Shown piece after piece: positions 54,706 through 64,000 of a stretch of 64,000 nucleotides of DNA. Made by a program: the position numbers and the translations under genes. Source of the stretch: Prochlorococcus sp. AG-402-K04. Its GTDB lineage: Bacteria > Cyanobacteriota > Cyanobacteriia > PCC-6307 > Cyanobiaceae. The notes beneath the pieces were generated by a model that was given only the letters and a program-made list of their open reading frames with translations, did no database searches and was not told the DNA's origin. Within the stretch, counting starts at the first letter, position 1; each line of letters starts with the position of its first letter. The stretch lies in the NCBI GenBank assembly GCA_003216895.1, contig QCID01000004.1, positions 1-64,000 on the forward strand. The letters are read 5' to 3'.

Positions 54706-56054
54706 CTAATAAAGAGAAAGTAGAGTTACTTTTAAGTGAGCTAAAATCAGTACCTGATCTAGAGATCTATCAAAAAACTAGTGATTTAAAAAGGTTTTCT
54801 AAAGATTTCTATGATTATTCACCGATATTGATTAATGAATTAAAAGATTGTTTAGCTGACATAGTCGTTCGACCGCTTTCTGTAGATGCAATTATTGTTG
54901 TGGCTCAAATGTGTAATAAGTATTCAACTCCTTTGACCCTTAGAGGCTCTGGAACAGGGAATTATGGCCAATGTGTTCCACTTGACGGTGGAGTCGTTAT
55001 GGTTATGAATGGTCTTCGGAAAATTAGAAATTTCGATTCAAAATCAGGTGAAGTCACAGTTGAATCTGGTTGTTTGCTTAGAGACATTAATGATGAGTTG
55101 ATTAAACATGGTCGTCAGTTACGGTTGCTTCCTAGTACATGGAGAAGCGCTTCCATTGGTGGATTTATTGCTGGCGGTTCAGGTGGGATAGGATCCATTC
55201 GCTGGGGCTTCCTTAGAGATCCTGGGCATTTGCAGGCCTTAGAAGTAATAACGACTGAGGATTCACCAAGAAAACTTGAATTGAATGCAAACAATTCTGA
55301 AGCTTTAAATCATGCTTATGGAACTAACGGAATTATTACTGCATTGACATTAACAACTGCTCCATATGTTGAATGGCAACAAATAGTAGTTGATTGTTTT
55401 GATTTGGATCAAGCGGTTGACTTGTTAAGCAAATTTAGTTCTGCAGCACTCGAGCTTTATTTGGGAACTTTGTTAGAGAAAGAAATTGTTACTTCTCTTC
55501 CCTTTGGGACTGGCAAACCTTCAAACAAACATAGAATTTTACTTTTGGTCTCACCTGATGGTGTTAGTACCATTGAGCGACTTGCAAAATCGGTTGGCGC
55601 AGATTTTGATGACTTAGGTCCAGAAAATCTTAAGGCAGGGACAGGCCTTCGAGAGCTTTCTTGGAACCATACGACTTTACATATGCGTGGCATTGATCCC
55701 AATTGGACATATTTGCAAATGCTTCTTCCTCAGCCGGAGTTGGAAATGATGAAAAAATTGAAATCCGATTGGGGATCAAATCTTTTATGGCATCTGGAAT
55801 GTGTTTGTCAAAATGGAGTTCAAAGATTAGCTTCACTTCCTCTTGTTAAGTGGCAAGGTGAAGAAGCTATGAATCAATTAATCAGTCAATGCAGAGACCT
55901 TGGTGCAGTAATTTTTAATCCACATACAATCACTGTTGAAGATGGAGGCCTAGGTGTAATTGATTCTGATCAAGTGCAAGCTAAGAGTAACTTTGATCCA
56001 AAAGGGATTCTCAATCCAGGTAAACTCAAAGGGTGGAATCTAAAAGTAAATTAA
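54702..56054 (+). CDS. FAD-linked oxidase (GlcD-like, FAD-binding type 4)
   Basis: A 450-residue flavoprotein. The FAD-binding domain starts near IVVRPLSVDAIIVVAQMC and includes TPLTLRGSGTGNYGQCVPLDGGVVMVMNGL and the RSASIGGFIAGGSGGIGSIRWGFLRD loop. The C-terminal FAD oxidase domain ends with FDPKGILNPGKL. Relatives oxidise glycolate, D-lactate or similar 2-hydroxy acids. It overlaps the amidohydrolase gene by four bases, so a joint catabolic role is possible. Confidence 0.86.
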   Translation: MTNKEKVELLLSELKSVPDLEIYQKTSDLKRFSKDFYDYSPILINELKDCLADIVVRPLSVDAIIVVAQMCNKYSTPLTLRGSGTGNYGQCVPLDGGVVMVMNGLRKIRNFDSKSGEVTVESGCLLRDINDELIKHGRQLRLLPSTWRSASIGGFIAGGSGGIGSIRWGFLRDPGHLQALEVITTEDSPRKLELNANNSEALNHAYGTNGIITALTLTTAPYVEWQQIVVDCFDLDQAVDLLSKFSSAALELYLGTLLEKEIVTSLPFGTGKPSNKHRILLLVSPDGVSTIERLAKSVGADFDDLGPENLKAGTGLRELSWNHTTLHMRGIDPNWTYLQMLLPQPELEMMKKLKSDWGSNLLWHLECVCQNGVQRLASLPLVKWQGEEAMNQLISQCRDLGAVIFNPHTITVEDGGLGVIDSDQVQAKSNFDPKGILNPGKLKGWNLKVN

Positions 56055-56079
56055 TTTAATTGCTATATTTTTAAACAAA

Positions 56080-57318
56080 TTAACTTATCAATATTTTTCT
56101 TTGAAAAAGATCACCTATTAAATATAGCGATCCTGAAATGATAGGTGGTGGAGAAGGCCATCTATGCCGTTTTTTAAGTAATGACAAAACTTCTTCTACA
56201 CTAAAGGCTTCTTTGATTTGGTCTTTATATTTAGGGCAAAAACTTAAAATTTGATCTTTTGACCAACTTTGTTGGCCTGGGACAGGAACTATCCAAGCTA
56301 AATCTTTCTCTCTAATGAGCTTATGCAAAATGCCTATCATGTCTTTTCTTTTTTGAATCCCTAGTATCCAGATAATTCCACTTTCTTGACCAGTCCATGC
56401 GTCTCTTTCAATTGATAATTGCTTAGCCGCATGAGGATTATGTGCACCATCAACAACTATTGGCATTCCTTCCCATTTTGTTGTTTGAAGTCTTCCAGGC
56501 CATTTAGCAAGAGATAAGCCTTCTCGAAGTTGTCCTTCAGAAATATTCCATCCAATATTTTTTAAGGATTCAATGACCCCTTTGGCTACAGCTGCATTTT
56601 CTTTCTGTATCACTCCTGATAGGCCGAGTTCCCAGCCTGATGGAATTGGATCTACCCAATGAATGACTGCTTGTTTCCTCTTGGCAGTCTCTTCGAAAAC
56701 TCTTTTTACGATATTGTGTTGAGTAGCTGTAATGACAGTACTCTTTGTCGTTATTACAGCTGCTTTCTCAATAGCTACTTTTTCTAGACTATTGCCTAAG
56801 TATTCACAATGATCAAGCCCAATAGCTCCAAATGCAATGATAGGTCTATATTGATGCGCGGTCGTTGCATCAAGTCTACCTCCAAGCCCTACTTCGAGGA
56901 TAAGAAGTTCAACTTCCTTTAATGTGAAATATTTAAGTGCTATTGCAATAACACATTCAAAAGGTGTCAAGCTATATTTTTTTGCAATTGGAAGAAGAGA
57001 CAGACTTAATGATTGAAATTCTTCTTTAGATATTGGAGTCTTGTTGATACATATTCTCTCGACCCAATCAACTAAATGTGGAGAAGTGGTAACTCCAGTT
57101 TTAATATTTACTAAGCTAAGAACACTATTAATAAAAGCGCTAATAGAGCCTTTCCCATTTGTTCCTGCTATGTGAATAGCTGGTGTCTCTTTGCAGGGAT
57201 CTCCCATGGCATGAATAGCTAATGACATACGATCTATGCCCAGATTCATATCTTTATATTCTTTACGCGTGCTTTCGAAAATGAAATTCGATTGTGCTAT
57301 GAAAGTTTCATCAGACAT
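56080..57318 (-). CDS. folC: Dihydrofolate/folylpolyglutamate synthase
   Basis: It adds glutamates to folates (and glutamate to dihydropteroate). The P-loop HIAGTNGKGSISAFINSVL, LEVGLGGRLDATTA and the C-terminal VVDGAHNPHAAKQL are diagnostic Mur-ligase-like motifs. The start overlaps the argD end by 22 bp on the same strand, so it probably belongs to an argD-folC transcript. Length 412. Confidence 0.95.
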   Translation of the reverse strand: MSDETFIAQSNFIFESTRKEYKDMNLGIDRMSLAIHAMGDPCKETPAIHIAGTNGKGSISAFINSVLSLVNIKTGVTTSPHLVDWVERICINKTPISKEEFQSLSLSLLPIAKKYSLTPFECVIAIALKYFTLKEVELLILEVGLGGRLDATTAHQYRPIIAFGAIGLDHCEYLGNSLEKVAIEKAAVITTKSTVITATQHNIVKRVFEETAKRKQAVIHWVDPIPSGWELGLSGVIQKENAAVAKGVIESLKNIGWNISEGQLREGLSLAKWPGRLQTTKWEGMPIVVDGAHNPHAAKQLSIERDAWTGQESGIIWILGIQKRKDMIGILHKLIREKDLAWIVPVPGQQSWSKDQILSFCPKYKDQIKEAFSVEEVLSLLKKRHRWPSPPPIISGSLYLIGDLFQRKILIS

Positions 57319-58478
57319 TTGTCTAGTCTCGATAAAAGTTCGTTGATTTCTTTTTTTGCAATAGTTAAAGGAGGGACTATTCTTAATACTTTTTTACCAG
57401 CTGATACTAGAAGTAATTTCTCTTCTAAGGCGGATTTGACAATATCAAAAGATGTTATTTTGATATTGTCTTTTATAACGAGACCTTGAATAAGCCCAAC
57501 GCCTCGAGTGGAAATAAATATGTCTGAATATTTATTTGAAAGTTTAATTAATCCTTCTTTTAATTGAGCACCTCTCTCGATGACTTTATTGAGGAGGCCT
57601 CTTTTTTGTATTTCCTTCCCAACGGTTAGAGCTGCTCTGCAAGCGAAAGGATTCCCTCCAAAAGTGCTGGCATGATCACCGGGCTGAAAGACATCAGCCA
57701 ATTGATTAACCAATAGCGCTCCAATGGCATGACCTCCACCAAGCCCTTTGGCTAGTGTGAAAACATCAGGTTCAATACCTAGTTGTTCATATCCCCAAAG
57801 AGTACCTGTCCTTCCCATTCCAGTTTGGACTTCGTCAAATATCAATAAAACATTGCTGTGGGTACATTTTTTTCTTAAGAGCTCAAAAAATGATTTTTTT
57901 CCAATATTTATTCCCCCCTCACCTTGTATAGGTTCAATAAACACAGCTGCAATTTGTGGACCTGTCTTTTCTAAATCATCAAATAGATTTACAAAAGATT
58001 CACTGTCGTTATAAGTAAAAAACTGAAATCCTTGAACCATTGGCTCGAAACCTTTGTGGTATTTCGGTTGGCCTGTAGCACTTACAGCTGCGAGTGTTCT
58101 TCCGTGAAAGCTTTCCTTTGAGCAAAGAATGACTGGATTGTCGATATTACGTTCAATATGTCCATATTTTCTTGCCAATTTAATTGCAGCTTCATTTGCT
58201 TCAGCACCGCTATTGCAAAAGAATACACTCTTGGCAAAACTTTGTGCAGTTAACCATTGAGCTAGTTCTTCTTGCTCTGGTATCCCGTAAAGGTTAGATA
58301 CATGTTGAAGTCTTTTTAATTGTTTTGATAAGGATTTAATTAATGCTTTATCACTGTGGCCTAGTGAACAAGTTGCAATGCCAGCTACAGCATCAAGATA
58401 TTTCCGGCCTTTTTTGTCCCAAACCCATGAACCTTTACCCCTAATGAGGTCTAAGGGGAAACGATTGTAAGTTTTCAT
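57297..58478 (-). CDS. argD: Acetylornithine aminotransferase
   Basis: A PLP-dependent aminotransferase of arginine synthesis. The N-terminal GKGSWVWDKKGRKYLDAVAGIATCSLGH, LIFDEVQTGMGRTGTLWGYEQLGIEPDVFTLAKGLGGGHAIGALL with the Schiff-base lysine, and the STFGGNPFACRAAL motif identify it. The track start (58562) is inside tRNA-Leu. The ATG at 58478 (MKTYNRFPLDLI) gives 393 residues, normal for the family, beginning 9 bp after the tRNA end. Confidence 0.95.
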   Translation of the reverse strand: MKTYNRFPLDLIRGKGSWVWDKKGRKYLDAVAGIATCSLGHSDKALIKSLSKQLKRLQHVSNLYGIPEQEELAQWLTAQSFAKSVFFCNSGAEANEAAIKLARKYGHIERNIDNPVILCSKESFHGRTLAAVSATGQPKYHKGFEPMVQGFQFFTYNDSESFVNLFDDLEKTGPQIAAVFIEPIQGEGGINIGKKSFFELLRKKCTHSNVLLIFDEVQTGMGRTGTLWGYEQLGIEPDVFTLAKGLGGGHAIGALLVNQLADVFQPGDHASTFGGNPFACRAALTVGKEIQKRGLLNKVIERGAQLKEGLIKLSNKYSDIFISTRGVGLIQGLVIKDNIKITSFDIVKSALEEKLLLVSAGKKVLRIVPPLTIAKKEINELLSRLDKCLMKLS

Positions 58479-58486
58479 CAATGAAG

Positions 58487-58568
58487 TGGGAGCGGTCGGA
58501 CTTGAACCGACAAACCCGAAGGTGCCGCATTTTGAGTGCGGTGCGTCTACCAATTCCACCACGCTCCC
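58487..58568 (-). tRNA. tRNA-Leu (anticodon CAA)
   Basis: The minus strand gives a class II cloverleaf with GGGAGCG/CGCTCCC acceptor, anticodon loop CTCAAAA (CAA), a long variable arm (GGCACCTTCGGGTT region) and the T-arm GGTTCAAGTCC. The discriminator is A, as expected for Leu. It ends just upstream of the argD ATG. Confidence 0.97.
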
Positions 58569-58607
58569 ATATGTTTATTTTATGTCAAAACTAGCAAAAA
58601 TATGAAA

Positions 58608-59984
58608 TTAAGCTGCGTTTTTTTGAGTATCAATATTGTCTTCATTAATTATTTTGCTAGAGAAAGAACTTTGAGATGTTGTTTGATCAAATTTTCTAGA
58701 AATAATAGAACCTGCATTAGTTAATTTTTCTTCAAATTTTTCATAGCCTCTATCTAAGTGTTCGAGGCCCGTGAAAATACTATTACCTTGAGCAGAGAGA
58801 CATGCAAGGATAATGGCAGCAGAGGAACGTAAATCTCCTCCCTCTACATTTGATCCTACAAGTTCTTTTACTCCTTTTATATAAGCAATATTGTTTTCTA
58901 GATAAATACAGGCGCCCATTTTATTTAGCTCTAAAACGTGTTGCATTCTCTTCTCAAAAACTCTTTCTTTGATTTTGCTTGAACCTTTAGCGGTGGCCAT
59001 TAGTGACATAAATGGAGCCTGAAGATCAGTGGGAAAGCCAGGAAATGGACTTGTGATTATGTCAACTCCTGAAATCTCTCTTGGAATGATTTTTAAATGA
59101 TTATTCCCATTTTGAGATATTGAACAGCCACATTCTTTTAATTTTGAAATAACAGCGCCCAAATGATTTGGGATTACTGGACCAATAATGAGAGGCGAGC
59201 GTGTTATCGCTGCAGCAATAAGAAAAGTTCCTGCTTCTATCCTGTCGGGAATAACACAATGAGAAGTCCCGCTTAAAGATCTCACTCCAAGTATTGTGAT
59301 TTTTTTCGTTCCAGCTCCAAAAACCTTTGCTCCCATTGAATTAAGCATTTTCGCGAGATCCTGGATCTCTGGTTCTCTAGCGGGATTCGATATTGTTGTT
59401 TTACCTAAAGCTAAACAAGAAGCCATCAAGATGGTTTCCGTAGCTCCAACGCTGGGATATTTAAGAGTAATATTTGCTCCACGTAATCTTTTGTCTTTGG
59501 TTGAAACTTGAGCTTTTACAACATCATCTATAACTTCAACTTCCGCACCTAAAGCTTTTAGACCATTTATATGTTCATCAACAGGTCTTGCTCCAATATT
59601 GCAACCTCCGGGTAAAGGCATTTTTGCTTCTCCAAGTCTTGTAAGTAAGGGGCCAACACAGAAAAAGCTTGCTCTTAGGCTATGAACTAGTTGATAGGGT
59701 AATTCAATGTTATGAATGGACTCTGAATTAATCTCGATAGAATTATTTGTTTTAGTTAACTTTGCGCCCAAATGACAGAGAATCTCTGACATGACTTCAA
59801 TGTCCGTAAGTTGCGGGACATTTTTAATGAGGAGTTTTTCTTTCGTAAGAAGAGAAGCAGCCATTAAAGCTAGTGAAGAATTTTTTGCCCCACTAACTTT
59901 TAAGACCCCACTAAGCGGACGCCCTCCTTTTACCTCCAGATGTGGCGGAATAATATTCCTTTTCATTGTCGCCACACTACTCAT
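58608..59984 (-). CDS. murA: UDP-N-acetylglucosamine 1-carboxyvinyltransferase
   Basis: It transfers enolpyruvate from PEP to UDP-GlcNAc, the first committed step of peptidoglycan. [19 protein letters not shown], the catalytic cysteine loop [18 protein letters not shown] and the [14 protein letters not shown] motif are present. Length 458 includes an extended C-terminus. It starts with ATG and is divergent from the rRNA methyltransferase across about 240 bp of AT-rich DNA in which no gene is seen. Confidence 0.96.
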   Translation of the reverse strand: MSSVATMKRNIIPPHLEVKGGRPLSGVLKVSGAKNSSLALMAASLLTKEKLLIKNVPQLTDIEVMSEILCHLGAKLTKTNNSIEINSESIHNIELPYQLVHSLRASFFCVGPLLTRLGEAKMPLPGGCNIGARPVDEHINGLKALGAEVEVIDDVVKAQVSTKDKRLRGANITLKYPSVGATETILMASCLALGKTTISNPAREPEIQDLAKMLNSMGAKVFGAGTKKITILGVRSLSGTSHCVIPDRIEAGTFLIAAAITRSPLIIGPVIPNHLGAVISKLKECGCSISQNGNNHLKIIPREISGVDIITSPFPGFPTDLQAPFMSLMATAKGSSKIKERVFEKRMQHVLELNKMGACIYLENNIAYIKGVKELVGSNVEGGDLRSSAAIILACLSAQGNSIFTGLEHLDRGYEKFEEKLTNAGSIISRKFDQTTSQSSFSSKIINEDNIDTQKNAA

Positions 59985-60226
59985 ATTGGAGCGAACTGCT
60001 TACTCAGCCATAATGCCAAGTGGATTTCAAATAGTCCAGTCAACCGTATCGAAAATTTATGGGTTCAAATTAAATATTGATAATATTGAAAGTTTGAATA
60101 AAATTTTTAATATAGTTTTATTGAAGTTAATAAGAAAATTCAATGTTTATTTTAATGCAAGAAACTTTTCTGCTTTTTAAAAATTAAATAATTTGAGGTT
60201 GGAAAATTAATAATTCATATTCGCCA

Positions 60227-61063
60227 TTGATTACAAGTAAAAGGAACCCGTTGGTTAGGAAATTGAGGGGTCTTTTAAAAAAAACTGGACGTGAAGAGCA
60301 TTCTTCTCTTTTGCTTGAGGGATCTCATTTGTTAGAAGAGGCTTTGAAAACAAATTTTTTGCCAACAGAAGTTATTGCAACTCCTGAATGGTGCTATGAG
60401 CATGAAGAGGTATTAAAAAAAATAGCTTCAAGATCTTTATTAACCCTAGTAACTACGAATGTTTTAGAAGCATCTTTGTCAACAGTGACGCCTGATGGTG
60501 TCGCAGCGATATTCCCAATACCAGGTTTGCCAAAACAGAGAAAAGCCCCAAAGCACATTTTAGCTTTAGATAGGATTCAAGACCCTGGAAATTTGGGAAA
60601 TTTATTCCGATCAGCCCTTGCTGCTGAATATGACGTTATTTGGTTAGCTTCTGGAGCAGATCCTCTAAATCAAAAGGTTTTAAGATCCTCAGTTGGCTCA
60701 GTTCTTCATTTACCTTTTGAACGGATTGGAGATTCATCTTCTTCAAGTATTGACATGCTTGTTTCAAAACTCAATATTGCAATTGATAATAATTACCAAG
60801 TAGTAGGAACAATTTCACCGAATAAAATTACTGATAAGCAAGTGAAACCTTATTGGGAATTAGACTGGGAACTCCCTACTGTATTGGTTCTTGGTAATGA
60901 AGGCTCAGGTGTTCATGCTTCTATTGAAGCCTGTTGTTCAGACTTTGTTACTTTGCCTCATAGCTCATTAGTTGATTCATTAAATGTGGCATCTGCGGCA
61001 GTTCCTCTATTGTTGGAGCGACAAAGAGTAAAAATGGTTAAGGGTATCCAAAAAAAACCGTGA
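60227..61063 (+). CDS. TrmH/SpoU-family RNA 2'-O-methyltransferase
   Basis: A 278-residue SPOUT enzyme. A substrate-binding N-terminal domain (NPLVRKLRGLLKKTGREEHSSLLLEGSHLLEEAL) is followed by motif 1 LALDRIQDPGNLGNLFRSALAA, the middle TVLVLGNEGSGVH and the C-terminal VTLPHSSLVDSLNVASAAVPLLLE knot. It probably methylates a 23S rRNA or tRNA ribose. The start is TTG with no ribosome-binding site visible. It overlaps the lpd GTG start by four bases. Confidence 0.9.
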   Translation: MITSKRNPLVRKLRGLLKKTGREEHSSLLLEGSHLLEEALKTNFLPTEVIATPEWCYEHEEVLKKIASRSLLTLVTTNVLEASLSTVTPDGVAAIFPIPGLPKQRKAPKHILALDRIQDPGNLGNLFRSALAAEYDVIWLASGADPLNQKVLRSSVGSVLHLPFERIGDSSSSSIDMLVSKLNIAIDNNYQVVGTISPNKITDKQVKPYWELDWELPTVLVLGNEGSGVHASIEACCSDFVTLPHSSLVDSLNVASAAVPLLLERQRVKMVKGIQKKP

Positions 61064-62502
61064 GTGAAATTTCTTTTGACTTTGACTTAATTGTTGTCGG
61101 AGCTGGATATGGAGGTTTTGATGCTGCTAAACATGCCGCAGAGGCTGGCTTGAAAGTGGCGATTGTCGAATCTAGAGATATGGGTGGAACCTGTGTCAAC
61201 AGAGGCTGTGTCCCCTCTAAAGCATTATTAGCAGCCAGTGGGAAAGTTCGTGAGCTTGCAAATGTTCCTCATCTTGCTGAATTCGGTATACATTCAGCTC
61301 CGGTTAGATTTGAACGTAAAAAAATTGCCGAACATGCAAAAAACTTAGTTGAGACAATTCGAAAAAATCTAACTAAAACATTAGAAAGATCGGGTGTTGA
61401 GATACTTAGAGGGGAAGGACGCTTAGAAGGTAATCAAAAGGTCGGTTTAAGAGAAACAAATGGAGTTGATAGAATCTTTTCCGCCAGAGATATTATCTTG
61501 GCTACAGGCTCAGACCCTTTTGTACCGCCTGGAATTGAAATTGATGGACGAACTGTTTTTACAAGTGATGAGGCTATTAATCTAGAGTGGTTGCCAAGAT
61601 GGATTGCAATAATTGGTAGTGGCTATATAGGTTTGGAATTCGCTGATATTTATACAGCTTTAGGTTGTGAGGTGACCATGATTGAAGCTCTTGATAAAGT
61701 AATGCCTACTTTTGATCCTGATATCACGAAAATTGCTTCAAGAAACCTAATTGATAAAAGAGATATTGAAACTCGAGCTGGAGTGTTCGCTACTAAAGTT
61801 AAGCCAGGTTGTCCCGTCGAGGTCGAGCTTACAGATGCAAAGAGTCGAGAAGTAATTGAGGAGTTGCAAGTTGATGCTGTTTTGGTCGCAACAGGCCGAG
61901 TACCTTCGACTAAAAATCTAAATCTACAATCCGTTGGAGTTGAAACAGCGAGAGGTTTTATTCCAATTGATGATCAGATGAGAGTATTGGTAAATGAAAA
62001 ACCAATTTCTAATCTATGGGCGGTTGGAGATGTTACGGGTAAGTTGATGTTGGCCCATACTGCTGCAGCGCAAGGGAGTATTGCTGTAGAAAACATTTTA
62101 GGAAAAGCAATAGAAATTGACTACAGAAGTATTCCTGCAGCGACTTTTACTCACCCTGAGATAAGTTCCGTTGGACTTTCGGAAGAAGAAGCAAAAGATC
62201 AAGCGAAAAACGAAGGCTTTGAACTTGGAATTGTTAGAAGCTATTTTAAAGCTAACTCTAAGGCCTTGGCTGAATTAGAAAGTGATGGAATTATGAAGTT
62301 GATTTTTAATAAAGAGACTGGAGAGGTCCTTGGGGCTCATATTTATGGATTACATGCGGCTGATCTTATTCAAGAGGTTTCTAATGCAATTTCTAGAAGA
62401 AAAAGAGTCAATGACTTAGCAAAAGAAGTTCATACGCATCCAACATTAAGCGAAGTTGTGGAGGTTGCATATAAACAGGCATCTTTACAAATAAAGAAGT
62501 AG
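61060..62502 (+). CDS. lpd: Dihydrolipoamide dehydrogenase (E3)
   Basis: A flavoprotein disulfide reductase of 480 residues that reoxidises lipoyl groups of 2-oxoacid dehydrogenase and glycine cleavage complexes. The FAD motif IVVGAGYGGFDAAKHAAEAG, redox pair C45/C50 in GGTCVNRGCVPSK, the NAD motif IAIIGSGYIGLEFADIYTALG and the catalytic HTHPTLSE are all present. The start is GTG, overlapping the preceding gene (GTGA). It is followed 42 bp later by trpC. Confidence 0.95.
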   Translation: MSEISFDFDLIVVGAGYGGFDAAKHAAEAGLKVAIVESRDMGGTCVNRGCVPSKALLAASGKVRELANVPHLAEFGIHSAPVRFERKKIAEHAKNLVETIRKNLTKTLERSGVEILRGEGRLEGNQKVGLRETNGVDRIFSARDIILATGSDPFVPPGIEIDGRTVFTSDEAINLEWLPRWIAIIGSGYIGLEFADIYTALGCEVTMIEALDKVMPTFDPDITKIASRNLIDKRDIETRAGVFATKVKPGCPVEVELTDAKSREVIEELQVDAVLVATGRVPSTKNLNLQSVGVETARGFIPIDDQMRVLVNEKPISNLWAVGDVTGKLMLAHTAAAQGSIAVENILGKAIEIDYRSIPAATFTHPEISSVGLSEEEAKDQAKNEGFELGIVRSYFKANSKALAELESDGIMKLIFNKETGEVLGAHIYGLHAADLIQEVSNAISRRKRVNDLAKEVHTHPTLSEVVEVAYKQASLQIKK

Positions 62503-62544
62503 TAAATCAAATTTCATTTTTATAGATCATTAATTATTTAAATC

Positions 62545-63432
62545 ATGCAAATCAGAAGAAGACCTCCTAACCCAAGTATAAAAGTAGCTAATTTAGAGTA
62601 TGCAATCCCTCACCCAGATTCAAAACCTAAAAATATTTTGGAGGAAATTGTTTGGGAAAAACATCTGGAAGTTGAGATTGCAAGAAAAAAGGTTTCTCTT
62701 GAAGATTTAAAGAAAAAGATCAAGGATTTACCCAAAACAAAAAATTTTATAGATGCATTAAGAAATAGTAATTTAAAACCAGCACTAATCTCAGAAATAA
62801 AAAAAGCCAGCCCAAGTAGAGGAATAATTAGAGAGAACTTTGATGCGAGAATGATAGGTAAAATGTATCAAGATGGAGGTGCTAACTGTATATCAGTCTT
62901 AACAGATAAAAAATTTTTTCAAGGTGGTTTTGATGTCTTAGTTGAAGTTAGAAAGGAGATCACAATCCCAATTCTATGTAAGGATTTTATTCTTTATCCC
63001 TATCAACTTTATCAAGCAAGAGCTGCTGGTGCTGATGCTGCACTTTTGATAGCCGCAATCTTGACTGATTCTGATTTAAAGTATTTATCTAAGGTCGCTG
63101 AACATTTGGGATTGACAATATTAGTAGAGGTTCATGACTCAGAAGAACTTGAAAGAGTTCTAAATATTAATGTATTTCATTTAATAGGTATTAATAATAG
63201 AAATTTAAAGAGTTTTAAAACTGATCTTGAAGTTACAAAGAAGTTGGCTAAGAATTATGCTGATCAAATCAAGGGAAATTCTATTACTTTGGTAAGCGAG
63301 TCAGGTTTATTTACTCGTGAGGATTTGGATTTAGTAAAGAGTTATGGGGCTGATGCTGTTTTGGTTGGTGAATCTCTTATGTCACAAGAAGATATATTAG
63401 GTGGAGTTAAAAAGTTAATTGGTAAGTTATAA
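62545..63432 (+). CDS. trpC: Indole-3-glycerol phosphate synthase
   Basis: A TIM-barrel enzyme of tryptophan synthesis. [18 protein letters not shown] (catalytic lysine), [66 protein letters not shown] and [12 protein letters not shown] are classic. The 295 residues include about 60 extra N-terminal residues, as in other cyanobacterial TrpC. It is convergent with sodX. Confidence 0.96.
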   Translation: MQIRRRPPNPSIKVANLEYAIPHPDSKPKNILEEIVWEKHLEVEIARKKVSLEDLKKKIKDLPKTKNFIDALRNSNLKPALISEIKKASPSRGIIRENFDARMIGKMYQDGGANCISVLTDKKFFQGGFDVLVEVRKEITIPILCKDFILYPYQLYQARAAGADAALLIAAILTDSDLKYLSKVAEHLGLTILVEVHDSEELERVLNINVFHLIGINNRNLKSFKTDLEVTKKLAKNYADQIKGNSITLVSESGLFTREDLDLVKSYGADAVLVGESLMSQEDILGGVKKLIGKL

Positions 63433-63465
63433 ATTAAGAAAAAGATCTATACCAATCTCTTAAAT

Positions 63466-63843
63466 CTATTTAGAAAAAATTTTGTCTACTTTTCCAATGA
63501 TTAAATCTAATTCAATTAAACCCAACTCTCTACTGTCAGTGCTTGAAAAGGAGTTGTCTCCTCTTAAATCAAATTTATTTTGATAAATTCTATGAATTCT
63601 TTTAATTATTAACTTATTTTTTGTTTTTGGATGAGTGGCAACGACGATATCGCCAATCTCTAAGTCAATATTTTTTGGGTTTAACTTTTTATATGTTACT
63701 AAATCTCCCTCTTTAAGAGTTCTTTCCATAGAAGTACCGACAACACGTAAATGTTGTCGGTAACCGATTATTAAAGTAAATAAAGTAAATAAGTCTGGCT
63801 TGTGGAAAAGACTTTTGTCAGCTTGCGGTAACCCAGCTATCAC
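63466..63843 (-). CDS. sodX: Nickel superoxide dismutase maturation protease (S26 family)
   Basis: A 125-residue signal peptidase-like serine protease. Catalytic Ser38 lies in RVVGTSMERTLKEGD and Lys81 in LIIKRIHRI, followed by LRGDNSFSSTDSRELG. These motifs match the short SodX family that removes the N-terminal propeptide of NiSOD. The start is GTG and overlaps the end of sodN by 26 bp. Together the pair indicates a nickel enzyme for superoxide, common in marine picocyanobacteria. Confidence 0.85.
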   Translation of the reverse strand: MIAGLPQADKSLFHKPDLFTLFTLIIGYRQHLRVVGTSMERTLKEGDLVTYKKLNPKNIDLEIGDIVVATHPKTKNKLIIKRIHRIYQNKFDLRGDNSFSSTDSRELGLIELDLIIGKVDKIFSK

Positions 63844-64000
63844 TTCTACCTTTTGAAGACCAAAACATCGAGTGAATTTTTTGTACAGCTGCTAGTAATT
63901 CTTCTGCTTTGGTTTGATCAATATTTACCTTGCATGCACTACAAAGCTTTGCTGCTTTCCAAAAAGTGTCATGAAGATCTGGATATGTAGCTAAGTGTTC
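63818..64000 (-). CDS. sodN: Nickel superoxide dismutase, C-terminal part (runs off the window)
   Basis: Not in the ORF track because it is cut by the right edge. The minus strand is open for 60 codons to a TGA at 63818-63820. The last residues (DLHDTFWKAAKLCSACKVNID...IHSMFWSSKGR) match the helical C-terminus of NiSOD, as in HPELHTLFW...FWETK. The nickel-binding N-terminal hook lies outside. It overlaps sodX by 26 bp on the same strand, confirming the pair. Confidence 0.85.
   Translation of the reverse strand, partial: EHLATYPDLHDTFWKAAKLCSACKVNIDQTKAEELLAAVQKIHSMFWSSKGRSDSWVTAS

Noticed and set aside
58479-58562. N-terminal extension of argD in the ORF track
   Set aside because: It translates tRNA-Leu; the ATG at 58478 fits the family length.
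59791-60180. 129-codon plus-strand ORF spanning the murA 5' end and spacer
   Set aside because: Two thirds lie antisense to murA and the remainder is AT-rich without any motif.

Overview
The window reads as a chromosome segment of a marine picocyanobacterium, most likely Prochlorococcus and probably a low-light-adapted clade (inference). It is AT-rich and tightly packed, with many TTG/GTG starts. Clock genes kaiB and kaiC lie beside rplU/rpmA with no kaiA. There is a high-light-inducible (Hli) protein, a photosystem II S4-domain protein, a lipid A operon, a ClpR/ClpP pair and the end of a nickel superoxide dismutase gene with its maturation protease. I see no insertion sequence, prophage, integrase or CRISPR array, and no rRNA. 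RNA genes seen: tRNA-Gly(TCC), tRNA-His(GTG), tRNA-Leu(CAA) and the small SRP RNA.

Layout. 0-10 kb: PSII S4 protein, serA, prmA, a [2Fe-2S] ferredoxin, two small unknown proteins, a bidirectional terminator, a lumenal pentapeptide protein, RNase Z, a SpoIID-like protein, truB, a methyltransferase. 10-17 kb: rpmA/rplU, kaiB-kaiC, an NblS/Hik33-type sensor kinase, purD and divergent purC. 17-25 kb: outer-membrane and lipid A block (bamA, lpxC, fabZ, lpxA, lpxB) ending in an exported MsrA, then pepA. 25-35 kb: GIY-YIG protein, DUF1825, tyrS, pyrF, plsY, DUF3086, DUF3119, MlaE-type permease, MFS sugar transporter, tRNA-Gly and glgX.

35-41 kb is the least ordinary part. A gene-free spacer of about 750 bp rich in stem-loops precedes hupB. 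A run of short, poorly recognised ORFs follows, two of them with long perfect hairpins at or before their starts, together with an Hli protein, an unlisted 37-codon ORF and a stand-alone protein resembling only the N-terminus of NdhF. A glycosyltransferase and a WcaJ-type sugar transferase close the block.

41-64 kb: cobD, ilvC, clpP-clpR, a PIN-TRAM protein carrying a 23-bp palindrome, hemW, panB, SRP RNA, a division and wall block (ftsZ, ftsQ, ddl), miaB with tRNA-His, an amidohydrolase plus FAD-oxidase pair, folC, argD with tRNA-Leu, murA, an rRNA methyltransferase, lpd, trpC, and sodX with the truncated 3' end of sodN at the window edge. Starts were moved from the ORF track where it ran into a neighbouring gene or tRNA (DUF3119, miaB, argD, ftsQ, lpxC, lpxA, bamA). 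No single clearly novel multi-gene system is evident. The best leads are the structured hupB leader, the small-ORF/NdhF-like block, the palindrome in the PIN-TRAM gene and the cobD frame that has no canonical start.
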